Below are positions 15,369 through 23,502 of a stretch of 64,000 nucleotides of DNA, piece after piece. The number at the start of each line of letters is the position of its first letter. The stretch's first letter is position 1. Both the position numbers and the translations under genes were made by a program. Source of the DNA: Cohnella phaseoli (GTDB taxonomy: Bacteria > Bacillota > Bacilli > Paenibacillales > Paenibacillaceae); assembly GCF_003386235.1 (NCBI RefSeq), contig NZ_QRDZ01000044.1:1-64000 (forward strand), written 5' to 3'. Below the pieces are notes generated by a model that was not told where the DNA came from, did no database searches, and saw only the letters and a program-made list of their open reading frames with translations.

Positions 15369-17510
15369 ATGAAGTCAAGGGGATCGGCCTTAGGTATATT
15401 TGTGCTGGTACTGCTGTTGTTTCTGACGACGACAACGGGCGCGTTTGCCGCGCTGGAAGAGACCGCTTCAGAGGAGCAGGCGGCGCATTGGGAAGAGCAG
15501 GCCGAAGACGGCCCGCTGTTTAAATACTATTTGCTGAATCGCGATATTGAATTCAAAGGACCTTTAAGTTCCGACCGCACTTATATTAATGTGGATAAGC
15601 ACTGGCAGGTGCGCAAAGCATGGATAAGCTTGGCGGTTACGGTCAGCGATCTGTCGAAAAATGCCGCTTTGACGGTGTATGTCAACAATCTTCCGATCAA
15701 TACCGAATTGCTCGCGCAAAGCGAACAAAGTCAGATTTTACGTTTGCCGTTGCCGTTGACGGCGCTGAAGGAAGGCAGCAACGAGATTCGGCTCGAGGTG
15801 TCTACTACAGGATCGGAAAATAATGAGGCCGTGTGCATGGAGGAGACGGAATCCGGCAGGTGGGTGCTTATTCGCGGTACCTCTTATGTTCATCTGAATT
15901 TTAGCGAGAATGCGCCGACGTCGAACCTTAACGAATACCCGTACCCTTTCCTGAAAACGAGCGAGAGTCCGCAAGCTCATTCGAGCCTCATTCTGCTGCC
16001 AGACCAAGCGAGCGAAGAAGAGATCGCAGCTGCATTGCGTATCGCCGCCGGTCTCGGGGCTTTGGCGCAAGACGAGAGCACAGATTTGAACATGGCTAGC
16101 TACTCTCAAGTAACCAAGTCCGAACTGAGCAAATATGACATTATTTACTTGGGCGGTTACGATCAAGCGCCTGCTGAAATTCGCTCGCTGTTGTCAGAGA
16201 GCGATAAAGCCGGGCTGTCTCAAGGAGCCGTCATTTTCAGAGGAGCGTCTCCCTTTAATAAAGAGAAAACGTTGATGGGGATTACGACGCAGGGCGACAA
16301 GGCCGATCTAGTCGACGCGGCCAGACTGTTCCAAAATGGGGACTTGATCTCGCAGATGGATGCTAACGTTTTTCAACTGCGGCATGGTATGGAAGTCGGT
16401 ACGCTTGCTGCTGCTGCCGATCAATATGTCCTGAAGGACATGGGGTACGGCAACGGTATTTACTTGGAAGGAAGATACCGGCAGCAGGCAACTGCAGGAA
16501 TCAGGTTGACCTCCAATCGTCTCGTTGTTCCAGGCGCCAAGGCAGTCGTGCATTTCAGATACGCGCAGAACCTGGATTTCGACAAATCCTTGATAACGAT
16601 TTATGTGAACGGGGTTCCGGTCGGAAGCAAGAAGCTCACGTCGGAGAATGCCCAGGAAGATAAGCTTGAGGTGCCGATTCCCGAGAATTTGATTTCCGCC
16701 GGTTATGTCGAAGTCAGTTTTTCTTTTGATTTGCTCTTGAAAAATATGGGCTGCGATCGGTTGCATGACGAAACGCCATGGGCTTTCGTGGATGGGCAAA
16801 CGGCGATTTATTTGCCGACCAAGGGAGAGCGCGCGCTTCTGCTCGACAATTATCCGTGGCCGTTCGTCAAGGATGGGAGATTTAACGATACGGCCGTAGT
16901 TGTGTCGAGCCAACCGAGCAAACAAGAGTTGGATTTCGTTGCGGAGTTGTTTGGCTTCCTGGGCAAGGAAGTGAAGGACAATGAAGGGACGTTAACCGTC
17001 GTGAAAGATTCGGAGCTTAAGGAACTCGACAAACGTTATAATTACATTATGGCCGGAACGCCTAGTCAACTGCAGGCGATTCGGACAATTAACGAATCGT
17101 TGTGGTTCAAATATGACGACCAATTCGGCTACTTTCAATCCAATGAAATGAGAAGACTGCTTGAAAGCTTCTCTCGCAATCTTGCATCCGTGCAATTGGC
17201 AATTTCGCCTGTGAATCCCGAGAGGGGGCTGCTCATCGCAACGGCTCCCAAACAAGAGAATTTGCTTCACGTTAAGAAATATTTGACGGAGCCGAGGTTT
17301 GCTTCCAATCTGCTAGGAAACGCTATGCTCGTCGATCGCGAGGAGAACGCGACGAATCATTACTTCGCGGAAGAGGAAATTTTCTCGGTTGCCGACCGGA
17401 TTAATATGGGAAGCTCCCAGTTTAAAGTATTTGCTGTCATGTTTGCTACGGTCATGCTTTTGATTTTCATAGGGATTTTCTGGTATTGGAAAAACCGTAG
17501 AAGGAGGTAA
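15369..17510 (+). CDS. BcsB/YdaN-like polysaccharide synthase accessory subunit
   Basis: A 713-residue exported protein with a signal peptide (residues 1-27, GAFA) and one C-terminal membrane helix (about 690-708) ending in KNRRRR. Two repeated halves each carry a carbohydrate-binding-like jelly roll (for example AALTVYVNNLPI and KSLITIYVNGVPVG) and a flavodoxin-like part, the organisation of BcsB. BcsB guides the nascent glucan out of the membrane and contacts the synthase through its tail helix. The first half contains Cys in NEAVCMEE and the second in MGCDRL, as often seen in this family. It follows the GT2 synthase and is followed 6 bp later by a glycoside hydrolase. Confidence 0.82.
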   Translation: MKSRGSALGIFVLVLLLFLTTTTGAFAALEETASEEQAAHWEEQAEDGPLFKYYLLNRDIEFKGPLSSDRTYINVDKHWQVRKAWISLAVTVSDLSKNAALTVYVNNLPINTELLAQSEQSQILRLPLPLTALKEGSNEIRLEVSTTGSENNEAVCMEETESGRWVLIRGTSYVHLNFSENAPTSNLNEYPYPFLKTSESPQAHSSLILLPDQASEEEIAAALRIAAGLGALAQDESTDLNMASYSQVTKSELSKYDIIYLGGYDQAPAEIRSLLSESDKAGLSQGAVIFRGASPFNKEKTLMGITTQGDKADLVDAARLFQNGDLISQMDANVFQLRHGMEVGTLAAAADQYVLKDMGYGNGIYLEGRYRQQATAGIRLTSNRLVVPGAKAVVHFRYAQNLDFDKSLITIYVNGVPVGSKKLTSENAQEDKLEVPIPENLISAGYVEVSFSFDLLLKNMGCDRLHDETPWAFVDGQTAIYLPTKGERALLLDNYPWPFVKDGRFNDTAVVVSSQPSKQELDFVAELFGFLGKEVKDNEGTLTVVKDSELKELDKRYNYIMAGTPSQLQAIRTINESLWFKYDDQFGYFQSNEMRRLLESFSRNLASVQLAISPVNPERGLLIATAPKQENLLHVKKYLTEPRFASNLLGNAMLVDREENATNHYFAEEEIFSVADRINMGSSQFKVFAVMFATVMLLIFIGIFWYWKNRRRR

Positions 17511-17516
17511 GAGCTT

Positions 17517-18602
17517 TTGGCACGACCGATAAACCGGCGAACTCGGGGACTAATCGCTGCAGCTGTCGTTATAGCCGCAGCAGGGTTGCTGTGGTTGGCA
17601 GACAACGTTACATTTCCGAGCGGTCGCTTGGCATCGGAGGAGCAGGACGTTCGCGAGCTCAAAATAAAGTCCGGAAATTTGTCGGTCGATTATACGCTTG
17701 AACAAGCGCTTGCCGATGTGGAGCGGTTACGATTAAACGCGGTGAATGTGCCGGTAATGGTCGAAGTCGACACTTTGACTTCCAGCCGGATGCGCGTGAA
17801 CGGCGAGAGTCTAATGAAAGCTCAATCTGTGATACATGAGCTTAACAAGCGCAATGTGCGTGTATTACTGGAGCCTTACCCATGGATCGGCAAAGGCGTC
17901 TATTACGAGACCGATTGGAAGCCTGACGACGTTGAGCTTTTTTTCAGCGAATGGGGACGGGCGGTTGATGAAATCGTGGATCGAATCGCCGTTCCCGAAT
18001 CGATATATGCACTGTATGTGGCATCCAATCTTGTTTACTTGGAGGCATACGAGAAACAATGGGCGGATCTGATCGATCGGGTGAAGTCGCGTTATGACGG
18101 GTTGGTCACTTATCGGACGAATTGGTGGTATACGGCGGATTGGGACGCCGCCAGTCTGGAAGCCTACGAAAGAAAAATCGACAATAACATTTTCGGTAAA
18201 GTCGACTTTGTTTCGATTGCAGCGTATTTCGAATTGTCGGATCGGCCGGTCAATACGGTAAGTCAGCTAGTCGATGCCTTGCATTCGACAACCGTGTATG
18301 GAAGGAAACAGGACGTTGTTGACGAAATCGAGCGATTGCAAGCGCGGTGGAAAAAGCCCGTTTTTTTTGGTGAACTAGGCTTTCCAAAACGCGAATACGC
18401 AGCCAAACATCCTTGGAACCCTTCTCCGTCGAACGACTACAGCGCAGATGAGCAGGCTAGAGTATTTGAAGCCTATCGCCTAACCTTCACCCAGAACTGG
18501 TTCATGGGCTTTTCCGTATTCGCGATCGGCGAAGCGGGAGAGGACAAGCATTATTATCCATCGGAGCAGAGTGTGGAAGTGATACGTAACTGGTACTCAT
18601 GA
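17517..18602 (+). CDS. Exported TIM-barrel glycoside hydrolase (GH113-like)
   Basis: A 361-residue protein with a signal anchor (about 9-29) and a TIM barrel. The pattern LNAVNVPVMVEVD, VRVLLEPYPWIG, a paired YRTNWWYTADWD, and FFGELGFP with the likely nucleophile Glu286 resembles GH113/GH5-type beta-mannanases. Exopolysaccharide operons usually include such a hydrolase for length control or release: BcsZ (GH8) with cellulose, PssZ with the Listeria Pss polymer. The family assignment is moderate. TTG 17517 follows AAGGAGG (17501-17507) with 9-base spacing. Confidence 0.75.
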   Translation: MARPINRRTRGLIAAAVVIAAAGLLWLADNVTFPSGRLASEEQDVRELKIKSGNLSVDYTLEQALADVERLRLNAVNVPVMVEVDTLTSSRMRVNGESLMKAQSVIHELNKRNVRVLLEPYPWIGKGVYYETDWKPDDVELFFSEWGRAVDEIVDRIAVPESIYALYVASNLVYLEAYEKQWADLIDRVKSRYDGLVTYRTNWWYTADWDAASLEAYERKIDNNIFGKVDFVSIAAYFELSDRPVNTVSQLVDALHSTTVYGRKQDVVDEIERLQARWKKPVFFGELGFPKREYAAKHPWNPSPSNDYSADEQARVFEAYRLTFTQNWFMGFSVFAIGEAGEDKHYYPSEQSVEVIRNWYS

Positions 18603-18631
18603 CGAGACTGTCAGGAATGGAGAACATTAAA

Positions 18632-19597
18632 ATGATCAAATACTCAGTTGTCGTTCCGCTGTTTAACGAGGAAGAAGTGTTGGAGGAAACCTATAAGCGC
18701 CTGACCGCGGTAATGCGGCAAACGAATGAATCCTATGAGTTGGTTTTCGTCAATGACGGAAGTCGCGATCGGACGGCGGAGATTGCGTCGGGGCTATGCC
18801 AGCGGGACAGATGTGTGAAGTTCATTCAGTTTTCGCGAAATTTTGGACATCAGATTGCGATAAGCGCAGGCATGGACTATGCGGCCGGACAAGCGATAAT
18901 TGTAATCGATGCGGATTTGCAGGATCCTCCCGAAGTCATACTTGAGATGATTCAGGAGTGGAAGAACGGTTATGATGTCGTTTATGGCAAGCGCTTAGTC
19001 CGCAAAGGCGAGACATTCTTCAAGAAAGCGACGGCTTCGATGTTCTACCGTCTATTGCGAAAAATGACCAGTGTCGAAATTCCTGTGGATACAGGGGATT
19101 TTCGTCTGATCGATCGCAAGGTGTGCGATGTTTTAAAGGGACTTACAGAAAAAAACCGCTTCGTGCGGGGATTGGTTAGTTGGGCGGGCTTCCGTCAGAA
19201 AAGCGTCGAATACGTGCGGGAGGAACGTTGGGCCGGAGAGACGAAATATCCATTGAGAAAAATGATCCGATTTGCGCTCGACGGGATTACGTCTTTCTCC
19301 CACAAACCTTTAAAAGTAGCGAGTTACCTTGGTTTATCGCTTTCTTTCTTCAGCTTTATTTATTTGTTGATCGTTCTTTATCAGAAAGTGTTCACGAGTA
19401 CGACGATTACCGGGTGGTCTTCCATTCTGGCCGTTAATTTGTTCTTCAACGGCATCATTCTTGTGATCCTTGGAGTTATGGGCGAATACATAGGAAGGGT
19501 GTACGACGAGGCCAAAGGACGTCCTCTGTACATCGTTTCCGAGACAATAGGAATCAAACGTCAGGAACGCGTTGAAGTTCTAATCGGCACTCGTTAA
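18632..19597 (+). CDS. GtrB/YkoT-type polyprenyl-phosphate glycosyltransferase
   Basis: A 321-residue GT2 protein. N-terminal catalytic domain: SVVVPLFNEEE, FVNDGSRDRT, the DADLQDPPE motif, RNFGHQIAISAG and DTGDFRLIDRK, as in dolichol-phosphate-mannose synthase and GtrB. Two membrane helices lie at about 228-250 and 262-290, ending in GEYIGRVYDEAKGRPLYIV, the classic GtrB/CsbB/YkoT tail. It should make undecaprenyl-phosphate-sugar used outside the membrane by a GT-C enzyme, possibly the protein at 10197. The start is ambiguous: ATG 18599 overlaps the previous stop but lacks a clear RBS, while ATG 18632 has TGGAGAA 9 bases upstream and puts SVVVP at the usual position. Confidence 0.85.
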   Translation: MIKYSVVVPLFNEEEVLEETYKRLTAVMRQTNESYELVFVNDGSRDRTAEIASGLCQRDRCVKFIQFSRNFGHQIAISAGMDYAAGQAIIVIDADLQDPPEVILEMIQEWKNGYDVVYGKRLVRKGETFFKKATASMFYRLLRKMTSVEIPVDTGDFRLIDRKVCDVLKGLTEKNRFVRGLVSWAGFRQKSVEYVREERWAGETKYPLRKMIRFALDGITSFSHKPLKVASYLGLSLSFFSFIYLLIVLYQKVFTSTTITGWSSILAVNLFFNGIILVILGVMGEYIGRVYDEAKGRPLYIVSETIGIKRQERVEVLIGTR

Positions 19598-19646
19598 TCA
19601 ACAAATTGAATAAATGATGCTCCGCAAGAGTGGCTCCACCCCGATG

Positions 19647-19676
19647 GAATATATTTCTTCCCCGAAGGACAGACTA
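19647..19676 (+). promoter_or_regulatory. SigF/SigG-type forespore promoter for dacF
   Basis: GAATA (19647-19651), a 15-bp spacer and GGACAGACT (19667-19675) fit the SigF -10 pattern GGnnAnAnT. Read for SigG, CAGACTA is one base from CATnnTA with an 18-bp spacer. In B. subtilis dacF is forespore-expressed, in agreement. Confidence 0.55.
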
Positions 19677-19712
19677 GAAAAATGAAGTAAACCTCTAAAG
19701 GGAAGAAATTAT

Positions 19713-19748
19713 TGGCCGACAATCGGCCTTTCAGGAGGGGGAGCCACT
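19713..19748 (+). promoter_or_regulatory. dacF leader hairpin and ribosome-binding region
   Basis: A GGCCGA-CAA-TCGGCC hairpin (19713-19727) precedes the strong RBS AGGAGGGG (19733-19740). The bases just after it, GGAGCCACT (19740-19748), are the exact reverse complement of AGTGGCTCC at 19629-19637, so the RBS could be masked in a longer transcript. Function is inferred only. Confidence 0.35.
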
Positions 19749-19749
19749 T

Positions 19750-20967
19750 TTGGCTTGTAAAGAGACACGAATATCGTCCGGACGTCGTCTGTGCGCTTGG
19801 CTGCTGGCCGGGATGTTGACAGCGGCTCTGATTGCTCCGTCCGCTGCCGCAGCTCAGGAACCGGCTTCTAAGCAGCCGGCTGCGGATCTCGCGGCCAACG
19901 CCAAATCTGCGATTCTGATGGATGCGGACAGCGGTACGGTCGTCTACGAGAAAAATAGTACGCTCTCTTTGCCACCTGCCAGCATCACCAAAATTATGAC
20001 GATGCTGCTTGTGATGGAGGCGCTTGACGAAGGTCGGCTGAAGCTGTCCGACAAGGTAACGGCAAGCGAACACGCCGCTTCGATGGGCGGGTCGCAAATT
20101 TTTCTGGAGCCGGGCGAAGAGATGACCGTTGAGGACATGCTTAAGGGCGTCGCGCTCGCCTCGGGCAATGACGCCTCCGTTGCGCTCGCCGAAAAGCTGG
20201 GCGGGAGCGAGCCGCAATTTGTCGCAATGATGAACGAGAAGGCCGCCGAGCTGGGAATGACCAACACGAAGTTCGTCAACTGCAACGGGCTGCCTGCCGA
20301 AGGCCACATGTCTTCCGCGCGCGATATCGCCATTATGTCCAGGGAACTGCTGAAATACGAAAACATTACGAAATATACCGGACTGTACCAAGATTATTTG
20401 CGCAAAGGCAGTCCCAAGCCGTTCTGGCTTGTAAATACGAACAAGCTCGTTCGTTTCTATAGCGGCGCCGACGGATTAAAGACCGGCTTTACGAGCGAAG
20501 CGAAGTTCTGTTTGTCGGCGACGGCGCGCAGGGACAATTTGCGGCTGATTGCCGTCGTCATGGGCGAGCCCAATACGAAGACGCGCAATGCGGAAGTGTC
20601 GCAGCTGTTTGACTATGCGTTCGCTCAGTACACGAATGTCCCGATCTACAAGAAGGGCGATTCGATCGGCACTCTTCAAGTGGAGAAGGGGAAAGTAGCC
20701 AAAGTTCCTCTGACGGCAAGGCGTTCGTACAGCGTTCTGTTGAAGAAAGGCGACGCAGGCAAGGGCATTCGTCACGAGCTTGTGCTTGAACCCAACGTAA
20801 AGGCTCCGGTGGAGATCGGGCAGCCGATCGGCAAACTGGTCGTATACCGCGGCGATGACGTGCTGGTCGAGTTTCCGGTGGAATCTCCGGCGGCAGTCGA
20901 ACGCGCCGGCTGGTGGGCGCTGCTGCGTCGAACGACAGGGCAACTATTTTTCTCAGGGGCGGACTGA
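19750..20967 (+). CDS. dacF: D-alanyl-D-alanine carboxypeptidase DacF
   Basis: A 405-residue penicillin-binding protein of the low-molecular-mass class. After a signal peptide (about 10-35, AAAQE) the carboxypeptidase domain carries the three active-site motifs: SITK (SxxK), SGN and KTGFT (KTG). A C-terminal PBP5-like beta domain (about 290-380) follows, with an amphipathic tail (WWALLRRTTGQLFF) for membrane attachment. It removes the terminal D-alanine from peptidoglycan stem peptides, and in sporulation it limits cortex cross-linking. Its position just before spoIIAA is conserved in Bacillus. TTG 19750 is the start, 9 bases after AGGAGGGG. No good ATG precedes the signal sequence. Confidence 0.93.
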   Translation: MACKETRISSGRRLCAWLLAGMLTAALIAPSAAAAQEPASKQPAADLAANAKSAILMDADSGTVVYEKNSTLSLPPASITKIMTMLLVMEALDEGRLKLSDKVTASEHAASMGGSQIFLEPGEEMTVEDMLKGVALASGNDASVALAEKLGGSEPQFVAMMNEKAAELGMTNTKFVNCNGLPAEGHMSSARDIAIMSRELLKYENITKYTGLYQDYLRKGSPKPFWLVNTNKLVRFYSGADGLKTGFTSEAKFCLSATARRDNLRLIAVVMGEPNTKTRNAEVSQLFDYAFAQYTNVPIYKKGDSIGTLQVEKGKVAKVPLTARRSYSVLLKKGDAGKGIRHELVLEPNVKAPVEIGQPIGKLVVYRGDDVLVEFPVESPAAVERAGWWALLRRTTGQLFFSGAD

Positions 20968-20976
20968 CTGCGCATA

Positions 20977-21010
20977 AGGCGGCAAGACGAAGTTTCGTCG
21001 CCGCCTCTTT
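20977..21010 (+). terminator. Hairpin after dacF, probable terminator
   Basis: AGGCGGC-AA-GACGAA pairs with TTCGTC-GCCGCCT, with a 2-nt loop and a 2-nt bulge, followed by a T-rich but interrupted stretch. It separates dacF from the SigH-type promoter of spoIIAA, perhaps incompletely. Confidence 0.6.
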
Positions 21011-21058
21011 CGCGCGTTTTGTCGATTCTATGGGGCCTGCTTCTAGTTTTGTCGGAGG

Positions 21059-21088
21059 GCAGGAATGAGGGAGCGCTTCGTAGAATTG
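21059..21088 (+). promoter_or_regulatory. SigH-type promoter of the spoIIA operon
   Basis: GCAGGAATG (21059-21067), a 12-bp spacer and GTAGAATTG (21080-21088) match RnAGGAWWW and RnnGAAT of SigH promoters. The predicted start near 21094 is upstream of the spoIIAA RBS. The B. subtilis spoIIA operon is transcribed by SigH, with Spo0A activation. Confidence 0.75.
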
Positions 21089-21127
21089 GTGACGAGGCAA
21101 GCAGGATATGGGGAAGGGGAAATGAGG

Positions 21128-21481
21128 ATGAGCTTGCAGGTTGAGCTGGAACAGCAACGCAATGTTTTGATCGTACGACTGAGGGGGGAGCTGGACCACC
21201 ATACCGCGGACATCGTCCGCTTCAAGATGGAGGACGCGATTATGCGCGGGCGGTGCGATCACGTCGTGCTCAGCCTGAAAGAATTGCAATTTATGGACAG
21301 CTCGGGGCTCGGCGTCATTCTCGGACGCTATAAGCTGCTTAAGAGCCGCGGCGGCAAAATGGTCGTATGCGATACGCAGCCCGGCGTTAAAAGGCTGTTT
21401 GAGCTGTCGGGGTTGTTCAAGATTCTCTCGTTCTATGATTCGGAGCGCTTGGCAGTTGCCGGTCTGGAGGTTGTATCATGA
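21128..21481 (+). CDS. spoIIAA: Anti-anti-sigma factor SpoIIAA
   Basis: A 117-residue STAS-domain protein, the same length as the B. subtilis protein. The phosphorylation site is Ser58 in FMDSSGLGVILGRY. SpoIIAB phosphorylates it; once dephosphorylated by SpoIIE it binds SpoIIAB and frees SigF in the forespore. ATG 21128 (MSLQVELEQQ) is preferred to ATG 21065 and 21122 because it matches the family N-terminus and GAAGGGG is 8 bases upstream. It overlaps spoIIAB by 4 bp. Confidence 0.95.
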   Translation: MSLQVELEQQRNVLIVRLRGELDHHTADIVRFKMEDAIMRGRCDHVVLSLKELQFMDSSGLGVILGRYKLLKSRGGKMVVCDTQPGVKRLFELSGLFKILSFYDSERLAVAGLEVVS

Positions 21482-21924
21482 GTGGACATAATCATATGAA
21501 GCTCTCATTTGCGAGCCGTTCCGAGAACGAGTCTTTCGCGAGAGTGACGGTTGCGGCATTTATCACGCAGCTTGATCCGACATTGGAACAAGTGGACGAG
21601 ATCAAGACGGTCGTGTCGGAGGCGGTAACCAACGCGATCATTCACGGCTACGAGGGAAGGACGGACGGCATCGTCACCGTCGAAGCGGAGCTGGACGGAG
21701 ATATGATTTCGCTATCCGTCAGCGACCAGGGCAAAGGAATTGAAGATTTGGAGCTGGCCAGACAGCCGTTGTTCACTTCGCGCCCAGAGCTTGAACGCTC
21801 GGGCATGGGCTTTACGATCATGGAAAATTTCATGGACGAATTTGACGTCGTCAGCTCGGAAGCAGGCGGTACGTCTCTTAGGATGAAGAAGCGGATCGAG
21901 TCGAAAAAGGCGTTGTTTAACTAA
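21478..21924 (+). CDS. spoIIAB: Anti-sigma F factor / serine kinase SpoIIAB
   Basis: A 148-residue GHKL-fold kinase. The N box is EAVTNAIIHGYEG, G1 is VSDQGKGIED and the lid/G2 region is SGMGFTIMENFMDEF. It holds SigF inactive with ATP bound and phosphorylates SpoIIAA at Ser58. The ATG overlaps the spoIIAA stop codon (ATGA), so translation is coupled. Confidence 0.96.
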   Translation: MSGHNHMKLSFASRSENESFARVTVAAFITQLDPTLEQVDEIKTVVSEAVTNAIIHGYEGRTDGIVTVEAELDGDMISLSVSDQGKGIEDLELARQPLFTSRPELERSGMGFTIMENFMDEFDVVSSEAGGTSLRMKKRIESKKALFN

Positions 21925-21949
21925 AAACCGTGCGGCAGGGGTTGGAGGC

Positions 21950-22708
21950 ATGGAATCAGAATGGAAACGATCGTCTCCGCCGGCTTATTTGGATGACGGA
22001 GAAGTGAAGCGCCTTATTGCGCTTAGTCAATCCGGAGATACGACCGCGCGAGACACGCTCGTCAATAGCAACATTCGGCTAGTATGGTCCGTCGTGCAGC
22101 GGTTTGCCAATCGCGGCTACGACAGCGACGACCTGTTCCAGATCGGCTGCATCGGCTTGCTGAAGTCGGTGGACAAGTTCGATCTTTCTTACGACGTGAA
22201 GTTTTCGACTTACGCTGTGCCGATGATTATCGGAGAGATTCAAAGATTTCTCAGAGACGACGGTACGCTGAAAGTGAGCCGCTCCTTGAAAGAGATGGCC
22301 AATCGCGTCCGCAAGACGAAGGACGAGCTGTCCAAGCGATACGGGCGTGCGCCGACGATTGGCGAAGTGGCCGAGGAGCTTGGCGTGACGCCGGAGGAAA
22401 TCGTCTTTGCTCAGGAAGCGAACAAGCCGCCGACCTCGATTCACGAGACGGTGTTCGAGAACGACGGCGATCCGATCACGCTTATGGATCAGATCGCCGA
22501 TGAATCTCAGGAGCGCTGGTTCGACAAGCTGGCTTTGACGGAAGCGATCCAAGGGCTGAGCGAAAGGGAGCGGCTGATTATTTTCCTGAGGTATTTCCGC
22601 GATCAGACGCAATCCGAAGTTGCCGGCAGACTGGGTATCTCTCAAGTCCAGGTCAGCCGGCTGGAGAAAAAAATATTGCAAAACATTAAAGACCAGATCG
22701 CGCAGTAG
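21950..22708 (+). CDS. sigF: RNA polymerase sigma factor SigF (forespore)
   Basis: A 252-residue sigma-70 family protein. Region 2 shows DSDDLFQIGCIGLLKSVDKF and KFSTYAVPMIIGEIQRFLRD. Region 3 follows, and region 4 ends with the helix-turn-helix SEVAGRLGISQVQVSRLEKK. It directs the first forespore transcription; candidate targets in this window are dacF and gerW. It lies 25 bp after spoIIAB and is followed by a terminator at 22737-22777. Confidence 0.96.
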   Translation: MESEWKRSSPPAYLDDGEVKRLIALSQSGDTTARDTLVNSNIRLVWSVVQRFANRGYDSDDLFQIGCIGLLKSVDKFDLSYDVKFSTYAVPMIIGEIQRFLRDDGTLKVSRSLKEMANRVRKTKDELSKRYGRAPTIGEVAEELGVTPEEIVFAQEANKPPTSIHETVFENDGDPITLMDQIADESQERWFDKLALTEAIQGLSERERLIIFLRYFRDQTQSEVAGRLGISQVQVSRLEKKILQNIKDQIAQ

Positions 22709-22736
22709 GTCGCTGCTTGCAGTGCGCGATCCGCGG

Positions 22737-22777
22737 GAGGCGGACGCCGGAAACGGGCGGACGCCTCTTCTTTTTTT
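22737..22777 (+). terminator. Terminator of the spoIIA operon
   Basis: GAGGCG pairs with CGCCTC, with an inner GCC/GGC pair around a GGAAACG loop, and the right arm runs into TTCTTTTTTT. Confidence 0.8.
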
Positions 22778-22786
22778 CCGAAATAC

Positions 22787-22816
22787 GGTTAGGCTGCCGC
22801 TTTCCATTCCATACTA
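22787..22816 (+). promoter_or_regulatory. Possible SigG-type promoter of the spoVA genes
   Basis: CATACTA (22810-22816) matches the SigG -10 CATnnTA exactly. At the expected 18-bp distance only GGTTA (22787-22791) is present, a weak fit to GHATR. The B. subtilis spoVA operon is SigG-dependent, which favours the call. Confidence 0.4.
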
Positions 22817-22845
22817 AGCGAAATGCCGCTTGGGGGAGGGGGAGT

Positions 22846-23502
22846 ATGAGTCGCTCGCATGCAGAGGAGGAAAACAGGGTCGTCTACGTCCGGATGCGCA
22901 GAAGAGCGGTCGTTCGTCCCGGCGCTGTAATTCGTTTGGGAGACGTCGCCAGACTGGTAACGGAGAAGGAACTGCAAATTCGGCTTGAAAAGCTCGCGCT
23001 GCACAAGGTTACCGCTGGCGACGGCAATATGGTGCTGATCGACATGCTGCAAGTCGTTAAAGCGATTCGCGAAGCGGAGCCGGGCATGGTCATCGAGACG
23101 TTCGGAGAACCGCATGTGCTGCTGGAGATTTCGCCTGCCGGCGAAGTTAAACCTCGCCGGATTGTGCTTGCGCTTGCCTGGCTGCTGCTGTTTTTCGGCT
23201 CCGGAATGGCGATGATGAACTTCCATGCCGACGTCAATATGCCCGCGGTGCAGAAAAGAATTACCGAGCTGATTACCGGCAAAGACGGCGCCCATCCTTG
23301 GCTGTTTCAAATTCCGTACTCGATCGGGGTCGGAATGGGGATGCTGCTGTTTTTTAACCGACTCTTGCGCAAACGGCTGAACGACGAGCCGAATCCGCTG
23401 GAGGTGGAGATGTTCATGTACCAGGAAAATGTGAATCATTACGTCATTACCGAGGAATACCGTAAAAAACACGAGGACAGGACGGGGAGAGACGGTGACT
23501 GA
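22846..23502 (+). CDS. spoVAA: Stage V sporulation protein AA
   Basis: A 218-residue protein: an N-terminal soluble domain (VVYVRMRRRAVVRPGA, resembling the SpoVAA N-domain) and two membrane helices (about 105-125 and 152-172). SpoVA proteins form the channel for uptake of dipicolinic acid into the forespore and its release at germination; SpoVAA is an accessory component. ATG 22846 follows GGGGGAGGGGGAG closely and removes an unrelated upstream extension. It overlaps spoVAB by 8 bp. Confidence 0.9.
   Translation: MSRSHAEEENRVVYVRMRRRAVVRPGAVIRLGDVARLVTEKELQIRLEKLALHKVTAGDGNMVLIDMLQVVKAIREAEPGMVIETFGEPHVLLEISPAGEVKPRRIVLALAWLLLFFGSGMAMMNFHADVNMPAVQKRITELITGKDGAHPWLFQIPYSIGVGMGMLLFFNRLLRKRLNDEPNPLEVEMFMYQENVNHYVITEEYRKKHEDRTGRDGD

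Noticed and set aside
22717..22845. Longer N-terminus for spoVAA
   Set aside because: The extra codons run through the sigF terminator and the possible SigG promoter and do not resemble SpoVAA.
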